Assembly (NCBI RefSeq): GCF_900240305.1
Contig: NZ_LT964854.1
Span: forward strand, 1,364,001 to 1,428,000
DNA: 64,000 nt
Reading direction: 5' to 3'
DNA from: Ottowia massiliensis
GTDB taxonomy: Bacteria > Pseudomonadota > Gammaproteobacteria > Burkholderiales > Burkholderiaceae_C
Positions within the stretch are counted from its first letter, which is position 1. Each line of letters opens with the position of its first letter. The notes under the pieces are model-generated. The model was given only the letters and a program-made list of their open reading frames with translations. It made no database searches and had not been told where the DNA came from. Below, piece after piece: positions 57,427 to 64,000 of this stretch. Made by a program: the position numbers and the translations under genes.

Positions 57427-58644
57427 TCAGTGCGGCAGCGTGCCTTGCACGCCCTCGGCCAGCCAGTTCATTTCCATGATTTGCTGATCCGTGAGCGTTT
57501 GCCCGGCGGGCAGCACTTCGCGGCCCGTGTTGTCGCGCAAGGGGCCGGCAAAAGGGTGCAGGCGGCCTGCGGCCATGTCGGCCTGGCGGGCAAGCACCTG
57601 CTTTTGCACGGCTTCGGGCACGCGCGGGCCGAAGTGGCCCACGCTGACCATGCCGTCTTTCACGCCGCCCCACAGGCGCTGGCTTTGCCATGTGCCGTCC
57701 AGCGCGGCTTGCAGGCGGCGCGTTTCGTAGTCGCCCCACTGGTGCGTCACAGCCAGCAGCTGCGCATCGGGCGCGGCCATGCGCATGTCGGAGTGGTAGG
57801 CCACGGCGAGCTTGCCGCGCTCCTGGGCGGCGGCCATCACGGCGGTCGAGCCGGTGTGAAAGGCCAGCACATCGGCGCCCTGGTTGATGAGCGTCATGGC
57901 CGCATCGCGCTCGCGCGGCGGGTTGAACCATTCGTTCAGCCACACCACCTTGACGCGCGCCTTGGGCGCGACGCTGCGCAGGCCCTGCGCGAAGGCGTTG
58001 ATGCCTTGCAGCACTTCAGGAATGGGAAAACCGGCCACATAGCCGATTTGCCCGCTTTCGCTCATGCGGCCCGCCGCAATGCCGGCCAAATAGCGCCCTT
58101 CGTAAAAGCGGGCATTGGCCACGGCCACATTGGGCGCGGTTTGCAGGCAGGTCAGGCACTCGAATTTCACGCCGGGAAACTCCGCCGCCACCTTCATCAC
58201 GGGCTGCATGTAGCCAAAGCTGGTGGTGAAGATGACGCGCTTGCCTTGCCGCGCCAGATCGCGCAGCACGCGCTCGGCGTCGGCGGCGTTTTCGGGCACA
58301 TCAGGCACGGCGCTGGTTTGCACGCGCCCGCCCAGCGCGCGCTCGGCTTGCAGGCGGGCCTGATCGTGCTGGCGCGTCCAGCCCGCAGGCGGCACCACCG
58401 ACATGTAAACCCAGGCGGCCTGCAGCGGCGCGCTTTCGGACGCGCTTTTGGGTGCGCTTGCGGGCTGGGCCAAAGCGGGCTGGGCCAGGGCAGATTGGGA
58501 AGCAGCGGCCAGCACAAGGCAGGCAACTGCACAAGCCCGCGCAGAAAAGGCAGCCGCACGTGCAGAAAGGGAAAGCGCCGCGCGTGCCCTCGCAGAATGC
58601 GAAATCGCCGCGCGTGCCCTCGCGGCGGGGAGGTTTTTGTACAT
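57427..58644 (-). CDS. BMP-family solute-binding protein
   Basis: The 405-residue protein has an unusually long basic N-region with a repeated RARAA-S motif before the hydrophobic signal segment (ACAVACLVLAAASQSALAQ). The mature part matches BMP/PnrA/Med proteins: WVYMSVVPPAGWTRQHDQAR, VIFTTSFGYMQPVMKVA, the RFYEGRYLAGIAAG segment and the GYVAGFPIPEVLQGINAFAQ segment. Family members bind nucleosides or thiamine-type ligands for ABC import; no ATPase or permease gene is adjacent. Start 58644 follows AGGACAACC. Earlier ATGs exist at 58659 and 58770. Confidence 0.85.
   Translation of the reverse strand: MYKNLPAARARAAISHSARARAALSLSARAAAFSARACAVACLVLAAASQSALAQPALAQPASAPKSASESAPLQAAWVYMSVVPPAGWTRQHDQARLQAERALGGRVQTSAVPDVPENAADAERVLRDLARQGKRVIFTTSFGYMQPVMKVAAEFPGVKFECLTCLQTAPNVAVANARFYEGRYLAGIAAGRMSESGQIGYVAGFPIPEVLQGINAFAQGLRSVAPKARVKVVWLNEWFNPPRERDAAMTLINQGADVLAFHTGSTAVMAAAQERGKLAVAYHSDMRMAAPDAQLLAVTHQWGDYETRRLQAALDGTWQSQRLWGGVKDGMVSVGHFGPRVPEAVQKQVLARQADMAAGRLHPFAGPLRDNTGREVLPAGQTLTDQQIMEMNWLAEGVQGTLPH
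58576..58623. repeat. 30-bp-period repeat in the BMP signal region
   Basis: CGCCGCGCGTGCCCTCGC occurs at 58576-58593 and again at 58606-58623. It encodes repeated Arg-Ala segments of the N-region and probably arose by local duplication. Confidence 0.75.
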
Positions 58645-58905
58645 GGTTGTCCTCGACATGGCCCCGGATGAAATGAAAACCGCGCGCCAGCCGGGGCAAA
58701 GCTGGCGCGCGGGCGGCGGCGATTGTAGGCAGGCGGCGCTTTTGATGCCTTTTGCTTTCACGCACCGCAAAACCGCACGGCCTCAAAACCGCGCTGAAAA
58801 ATGCACTCCACCGTCCGTGCGCTGATGGCTCCTTGGGCTGCAAGGCCCCACAGCCTGCCAGCCGCCGTACCATCGCGGCCCTTTTCCTGACGCTCCCGCT
58901 GCCGC

Positions 58906-60381
58906 ATGCAAGCCACGCCGCCCCTTTCTTTTCTCTGGCACGACTACGAAACCTTCGGGGCCAATCCGCGCCGCGACCGGCCGGCGCAGTTCGCCGCCAT
59001 CCGCACCGATGCCGATCTGAACGAAACGGGCGAGCCGCTCATGCTGTACTGCCGCCCTGCGGCAGACGCGCTGCCCGAGCCTGAAAGCTGCCTGATCACC
59101 GGCATCACCCCGCAGCTTTGTGCGCAGCGCGGCCTGCCGGAGAGCGAATTTGCCGCCCGCGTGAACGCCGCGCTGGCCGAGCCGGGCACCGTGGGCGTGG
59201 GCTACAACAGCATCCGCTTTGACGACGAAGTCACGCGCCATCTGCTGTGGCGCAACCTCATCGACCCCTACGCGCGCGAATGGCAAAACGGCAATGGCCG
59301 CTGGGATTTGCTCGACGTGGCCCGCTGCGCCCACGCCCTGCGCCCCGAAGGCGTGCAGTGGCCCACGGGCGAAGACGGCCTGCCCAGCTTCAAGCTCGAA
59401 CACCTGGCCGCCGCCAACGGCCTGGCGCATGAAGCCGCGCACGACGCCCTGTCCGACGTGCGCGCCACCCTTGCCCTGGCCCGCCTCATCCGCCAAAGCC
59501 AGCCGCGCCTTTTTGACTTCTGCCTGGCCCTGCGCAGCAAAGAGCGCGTGGCGCAAGAGATGGGCCTGCCCGCTGCCGTGGCCTCGGCGCGGCCCTTCCT
59601 GCACGTCAGCGGCATGTTCGGCGCGGCGCGCGGCTGCATCGCCCTCATGGCCCCGCTGGCCATGCACCCGGCCAACAAAAACGAAGTGCTGGCCTGGGAC
59701 TTGATGCACGACCCCGCCGAGCTGGCCGCCCTCACGCCCGAGCAAGCCCGCCAGCGCCTGTTCACCCCCGCGCAAGATCTGCCCGAAGGCACGCCGCGCC
59801 TGCCCATCAAGGGCGTGCACCTGAACAAGGCGCCCATCGTCATCGCCGCCCTCAAAACCCTGCGGCCCGAACAGGCGCGGCAATGGGGCATCGACTTTGC
59901 CCAGGCCCAAACCCACCTGGAGCGCCTGCGCGCCCTGCCGGACTTGAGCGCGCTGTGGCAGCAGGTTTATGCCCGCCCCGAAGCTGCCGCCGCCGTGGAT
60001 GTGGACGAAGACCTTTATGGCGGCTTCACAAGCCGCGACGACCGCCGCCGCCTGGACGAGCTGCGTCGCGCCTTCAAGCCCGGCAGCAGCGAGCCGCCCC
60101 GCCTGCCCGGCTTTGACGACGCGCGCCTGCACGAGCTGGTCTGGCGCTGGCGCGCCCGCAACCGCCCCGAAAGCCTCACGCCCGACGAGCAGCGCCGCTG
60201 GCGCGAACACTGCCAGGCCCGCCTGCTGCACGGCGCGGGCGGCGCGCTCACCCTGCAAAGCTACTTCGACCGCATCGACGCGCTGGCGCAAGCGCGCGAA
60301 GACGAACGCTCGCAAGACATCCTCGGCGCGCTCTACGAATGGGGCGAAATGCTGGGCGAAGGGCTGGATGAAGCGGCCTGA
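58906..60381 (+). CDS. sbcB: Exodeoxyribonuclease I
   Basis: The 491-residue 3'-5' single-strand exonuclease acts in recombination and mismatch repair. The DEDDh nuclease domain opens with FLWHDYETFGANPRRDRPAQ (first Asp and Glu). It continues with VGYNSIRFDDEVTRHLLWRN and ends the catalytic set with AHDALSDVRATLALARL. The SH3-like and helical C-terminal parts follow. The last 49 bases overlap the convergent restriction gene. Confidence 0.95.
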   Translation: MQATPPLSFLWHDYETFGANPRRDRPAQFAAIRTDADLNETGEPLMLYCRPAADALPEPESCLITGITPQLCAQRGLPESEFAARVNAALAEPGTVGVGYNSIRFDDEVTRHLLWRNLIDPYAREWQNGNGRWDLLDVARCAHALRPEGVQWPTGEDGLPSFKLEHLAAANGLAHEAAHDALSDVRATLALARLIRQSQPRLFDFCLALRSKERVAQEMGLPAAVASARPFLHVSGMFGAARGCIALMAPLAMHPANKNEVLAWDLMHDPAELAALTPEQARQRLFTPAQDLPEGTPRLPIKGVHLNKAPIVIAALKTLRPEQARQWGIDFAQAQTHLERLRALPDLSALWQQVYARPEAAAAVDVDEDLYGGFTSRDDRRRLDELRRAFKPGSSEPPRLPGFDDARLHELVWRWRARNRPESLTPDEQRRWREHCQARLLHGAGGALTLQSYFDRIDALAQAREDERSQDILGALYEWGEMLGEGLDEAA

Positions 60382-63221
60382 CCAGCGCAGCCCGCACCGG
60401 TTGTCTTTGCTTTCAGCGCATCCAGCGAGTTCACCGCAGCGAACGCCACCGCCTGCGCCAGCCCGAAATGCTTGTGTCCGCAGGCAATCTTGAGGCGTTC
60501 ATCCCGGCGCAGGTTTTTGTTTGCCGTACTGAACTTGGTCTCCGCCACAAAAAACACGCGCGCGCCGTTCTGAAACACCACTGCCCAATCCGGGTTGTAA
60601 GTGCCCAGCGGCGTATCTATCCTGAAGCGGCCCGGCAGCTTGAAGAAAAAGCGCACGCGCTCATCCAGTGCGCAGTCGCGGGCAAAGTCGCTTTCCACCT
60701 GGCTGTCGCTGATCACGCAGTCAAACGGCGCGGCTGCCGCATCTGTATTCAGCGGCTGCGCCTGCATCAGCGTTTTGCTCAAAGGCGGCGCGTTTGTGTC
60801 ACCCGCTGGCGGATACACGCTGCTCGAAAAAACTTCCACCGGATCAAACAGCGTCATTTCATATTGGCTGTCCAACTTTTGATATTGAATGCCTTGCACC
60901 TGCAATTCATTCAAAGTATCTTTCAGGGCCGCCACTGTCATATCCAGAAACGCTTGCGGATTCACCATCAATTCATCCAGCCGCCCGCACCGGTCAAGAA
61001 TGGAAAACAAGCTGGCGCGGCTCATGTGAACGCGCTCCTGAATATAGGCATACACATCCGGCACTATCACAGGAAAATCCGCATCCCTTCCATTCACGCC
61101 GCAGGCCACGCCCGCCACACCCGCTTCATTCATCACGATTTTCCCTCGGCTGGCCTGCACGCCCGGCCTGGCCACCGGCGGATATTGCTGCCGGTCAGAC
61201 AAAGCCTTCACGCATTCGTCAATCAGCTTTCTTGAATCAAGCTCTACGCTGTAGCGCGTCTGGTAATTGATTTTCTGCCAGATGGCTTCAAACAACGCCT
61301 GCTCTTTGGCATCGAGCAATTTGCGCTTTACGCACGCCTTCTTGCGGGCATTTTGTATGCGCCCTTCAAAATGAATGCCGGTATCTTCTTCAATTTCGGC
61401 CTGCAAGGCGCTGGCAAAAGTCTCATAGCTTTCATTGGCAATCACGGTCAGTATATTGATGGCCTTGTCCTGCACGCGCGCGCCATTTGCATTCACGCAA
61501 AGGCGCAGGCCACGGCCTATTTCCTGGCGTTTTTTCAGCGCGCTTTGCGTTTCATTCAGCGTGCAAATCTGAAACACATTGGGATTGTCCCAGCCTTCAC
61601 GCAGCGCCGAATGGCTGAAAATGAATTGCAGCGGCTCATCCGGCGAAAGCAGCCGCTCCTTGTCGCGCATGATGAGCGCGTAGGTGTCGTCATCTTTCGC
61701 GGTATTGCCGCCCGTGTCTTTCCATTCGGTGCGCGCCTGGCTGCCCCTGCCTTTTTTGTCGCCTGAAAAATAGCCGCCATGCACCTGGCCGGCATCATGC
61801 GCAATCAGGCCCTGGTATTGCTCCAGGGCGGCATGACGGGCAAATATTTCCTCAAACCACTGCGCAAATGGGCCGGGTTTCTGCCCGTTTTCATCGTACT
61901 GGCGGTAATTGGCCACCTTGTCAATGAAAAACAGGCTCAAAACCTTGATACCCAAAGGCTTCAGCTTCTTCAGCTTTGCAAAATGCGCCGCCACGGTGCG
62001 CTCGATCTGGTAGCGCATCACCTCGTCTTTCAGCGCGTCTTGCCGCTCGCCCAGGCGCAGCACGCGTCCGCCGGAAAATGCAATTTCATCCCCGCGAATA
62101 TCGTTCAGTTTATAGCCTTCACGGTACGCCTCGCGCCCGTTTGATTTTTCATGCAAATCATCGCCAGGCCGAATGCGTATTTCCTTGCGCAGCACGCCGT
62201 TTTTGCCATTCACATCCATGCGCACGCGCGCGTTCATGCTTTTGGCGCCCGCGCCGATTTCCAGCAGCTCGATATACGCCTGATTATGGCCGTCATGGCC
62301 CGTTACGCCATCCACCTCAATCTGCTTGACCAGCCCCATGTCATAAGCCTGAACAGGGCCTAGCGAATACAGCAGGTTGTATGTGTTTCTATGCGTGGCC
62401 GAATAACGAAGCGTGCAAAGCGGATTCAAATCCAGCAGGGCCTGCCGGCGAATGTCCGTCTCAAAATTCTGCGGTTCATCCACAATCACGATGGGCCGCA
62501 CGGAGCGGATATATTCAATGGGCGCAAAGGCGCGCTCGCCCTGCTGCCTGATTTTGTTGTCATCCTTGGTGAAACTGTCGATATTGATCACCAGAATACT
62601 CAATGCGTCGCCTTGCGCGAAGTGGCGCAAATCATTCAGGCGGCCACTGTCATAAAGCATATGCACGCAAGGCACATGGCCATAATCTTGCGCGAAATGA
62701 TCGCGCGTGACGGCCAGGTTTTTCATGGCGCCTTCGCGTATGGCCACGCTGGGCGTCACGATCACGAATTTCCTGAAACCGTATACCTTGTTCAGCTCGT
62801 AAATGGTCTTGATGAAGGTGTAGGTTTTGCCCGTGCCGGTTTCCATTTCCAGCGTGAAATGGGGGCAAAACCATTCTGTTTTTCCTTCATTTCTGCGATC
62901 GGCCGCCAGCTTTTCAATCACGGGCATGGGTTTCCGGCCCTGTTTTTCCTGCTCTTCCGCCATTGCCCTTTGTATTTTTTGCACATTCTGCGAAATCTGT
63001 TCTTCCGTCAGCAAAAGCTGGTTGGCAATGCTGCCATCGGGCGCATATTCCACGCTGCCCGAAGTCTGTTGCAGGCGAAAGCCGGGGCTGCTGATGGGCT
63101 GGCCTTCAAAAGCCTGCACCACAGCGCTCACGGCGCGGGTTTGATAATCCTGCGGCGTGAATTGCAAACGCAAGCCGCCTGGCAGAGTCGCTTTGTTTTC
63201 ATTCATGGCGGCGCCTTTCAA
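60333..63221 (-). CDS. res: Type III restriction enzyme, Res subunit
   Basis: The 962-residue helicase-nuclease of a type III restriction-modification system has Walker A METGTGKT at residues 126-133, DEPQ at 248-251 (IVIVDEPQNFE), motif III YSATHR and motif VI QEIGRGLRLC. The C-terminal PD-(D/E)XK nuclease core is YNPDWAVVF then FFVAETK. Length matches EcoP1I/EcoP15I Res. The last about 23 residues (after NSLDALKA) are low-complexity read-through over the sbcB end, so the original stop may have been lost. The ATG at 63221 overlaps the mod stop; ATG 63206, behind AAAGG, is an alternative start. Confidence 0.93.
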   Translation of the reverse strand: MKGAAMNENKATLPGGLRLQFTPQDYQTRAVSAVVQAFEGQPISSPGFRLQQTSGSVEYAPDGSIANQLLLTEEQISQNVQKIQRAMAEEQEKQGRKPMPVIEKLAADRRNEGKTEWFCPHFTLEMETGTGKTYTFIKTIYELNKVYGFRKFVIVTPSVAIREGAMKNLAVTRDHFAQDYGHVPCVHMLYDSGRLNDLRHFAQGDALSILVINIDSFTKDDNKIRQQGERAFAPIEYIRSVRPIVIVDEPQNFETDIRRQALLDLNPLCTLRYSATHRNTYNLLYSLGPVQAYDMGLVKQIEVDGVTGHDGHNQAYIELLEIGAGAKSMNARVRMDVNGKNGVLRKEIRIRPGDDLHEKSNGREAYREGYKLNDIRGDEIAFSGGRVLRLGERQDALKDEVMRYQIERTVAAHFAKLKKLKPLGIKVLSLFFIDKVANYRQYDENGQKPGPFAQWFEEIFARHAALEQYQGLIAHDAGQVHGGYFSGDKKGRGSQARTEWKDTGGNTAKDDDTYALIMRDKERLLSPDEPLQFIFSHSALREGWDNPNVFQICTLNETQSALKKRQEIGRGLRLCVNANGARVQDKAINILTVIANESYETFASALQAEIEEDTGIHFEGRIQNARKKACVKRKLLDAKEQALFEAIWQKINYQTRYSVELDSRKLIDECVKALSDRQQYPPVARPGVQASRGKIVMNEAGVAGVACGVNGRDADFPVIVPDVYAYIQERVHMSRASLFSILDRCGRLDELMVNPQAFLDMTVAALKDTLNELQVQGIQYQKLDSQYEMTLFDPVEVFSSSVYPPAGDTNAPPLSKTLMQAQPLNTDAAAAPFDCVISDSQVESDFARDCALDERVRFFFKLPGRFRIDTPLGTYNPDWAVVFQNGARVFFVAETKFSTANKNLRRDERLKIACGHKHFGLAQAVAFAAVNSLDALKAKTTGAGCAGQAASSSPSPSISPHS

Positions 63222-64000
63222 ATCACGGTCAGGGCAATACCCAGCCCCTGCAATTCCAGTTGCAAATTGGCCAGTTGCTCGTCCGCCTTTTCGCCCGTAA
63301 AGCAGGAATTGAGCAAGACTACTTGCGCTGGGCGCGCTTTGGCGATTTCGTCCTTCAATGCGGACTGGTAAGGTTCAAAGCACAGCCAAAGCTCCCGGTT
63401 TTCATTGAGCAAAACGCGGTGAACCGTGAGGCCCGCCACGGTTTCGGATTTGACAATGGCTTGCACGCCCAATGCGCCCAGGCCCATTTTCAAAAGCAGC
63501 TCGGCCAGCATGGCCGTTTGCGCGTCGGTTTTTTCCTCTTTTTCCGCGTGCCGGAACATTTCCAGTTGCTCGCGCAAGGCGGCGCCATCGGCCACATCGG
63601 CGCGCCAGACCTTGAAGCAACTGGGCGACAGCGTGAATTGGGCGCAAGCCTGATTTTGCGTTTCGGCGGATTTTTCCTTTTTCAGTTTTTCAATCACCTT
63701 GGCTATGCGCGCGCGGGTAATGTCGGCAATCGTGTGATAACCGGCCTTGTAGGCTTCGGTATTTTCTTCCAGTTTTTCGGGGAGTTGCACGCAAATGCAT
63801 TGACGATGGCCGCCGTCTTCCAGATTAAGTTCCATCACCGCTTGCATGGTGGTTCCGGAGCCGGCGAAGAAGTCGAGAATCAGGCTATCGGATTGTGTTG
63901 CCAGATTCAATAAATACTTGATCAAACCTGTTGGTTTTGGTGTATCGAAAATCTCTCTCGGTAAACCCAAATTGGCAATTTCATCTTTTGCCGTGGCCAA
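63218..64000 (-). CDS. mod: Type III DNA methyltransferase, Mod subunit (C-terminal part)
   Basis: About 260 residues are visible; the gene continues beyond the right edge. SAM motif I LILDFFAGSGTTMQAVMEL lies near the middle, with no DPPY motif after it. That is the order of beta-class N6-adenine methyltransferases (motif IV before motif I), as in type III Mod proteins. Preceding PREIFDTPKPTGLIKYLLNL is the family's motif X-like region. The target recognition domain is outside the window, so specificity is unknown. It is translationally coupled to res. Confidence 0.92.
   Translation of the reverse strand: MATAKDEIANLGLPREIFDTPKPTGLIKYLLNLATQSDSLILDFFAGSGTTMQAVMELNLEDGGHRQCICVQLPEKLEENTEAYKAGYHTIADITRARIAKVIEKLKKEKSAETQNQACAQFTLSPSCFKVWRADVADGAALREQLEMFRHAEKEEKTDAQTAMLAELLLKMGLGALGVQAIVKSETVAGLTVHRVLLNENRELWLCFEPYQSALKDEIAKARPAQVVLLNSCFTGEKADEQLANLQLELQGLGIALTVI

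Noticed and set aside
1..64000. tRNA, rRNA and CRISPR arrays
   Set aside because: No GTTCGAATC-type T-loop with matching acceptor arms, no rRNA sequence and no regularly spaced repeats were recognised by reading; a covariance-model scan would be decisive.

Overview
The window is high-G+C DNA from a betaproteobacterium, most likely a Burkholderiales/Comamonadaceae member. This is inferred from the MetX-MetW pair, the GTG-started sigma-54 gene behind lptAB, the surE-pcm-nlpD block, the Bug-type solute receptor, the Comamonadaceae-like RpoE-RseA-RseB block and the ribosomal protein sequences. It is a typical chromosomal core segment with small accessory patches. Two N bases at 32921-32922 mark an assembly uncertainty.

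Layout: 0-5.3 kb holds the start of a membrane glycosyltransferase-like protein running off the left edge, a META-domain protein with a likely frameshift, metXW, a GDT1/UPF0016 cation transporter and a glycine-rich RRM protein. 5.3-14.8 kb holds ubiG, argS, an FtsN-like SPOR protein, dsbA, lptA-lptB-rpoN and glmS. 14.9-25.6 kb is an Lrp/AsnC regulator followed by the str-S10 ribosomal cluster (rpsL, rpsG, fusA, tuf, rpsJ, then rplC to rpsQ), with a promoter and two strong hairpins between rpsJ and rplC. The S10 part is visibly poorer in G+C than its surroundings and stops at a terminator after rpsQ. 25.7-29.7 kb has ogt, a 1.3-kb gene-poor stretch with a decayed IS5-like transposase, two membrane proteins and a DksA/TraR zinc-finger protein. 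29.7-36.8 kb has a class II glutamine amidotransferase, the envelope-stress set rpoE-rseA-rseB, a DUF945 protein, a Bug receptor and an EF-hand protein. 36.8-44.5 kb has a 5'-nucleotidase, surE-pcm-nlpD (without rpoS behind it), a beta-carbonic anhydrase, a thiolase and glutamate dehydrogenase. 44.5-58.6 kb has a pseudogene, a phnDCEE-type transporter, a Fur-box-preceded TonB receptor, pepP plus an unknown partner, a low-G+C S66 (MccF/LD-carboxypeptidase) gene, a possibly truncated membrane protein and a BMP-type binding protein. 58.9-64 kb has sbcB and, convergent and overlapping it, a type III restriction-modification operon (res complete, mod cut by the right edge) of lower G+C.

The most unusual feature is not a gene. 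An intergenic element of about 88 bp recurs about 16 times in both orientations. It carries a conserved CACTAGGACATCATGCTATG core and GGAGCGAAT-like sequence at both ends. It is absent from the ribosomal block and from the restriction-modification end. Two further dispersed short inverted-repeat families and an attenuator-like terminator directly in front of metX also deserve attention. No tRNA, rRNA or CRISPR array was seen.
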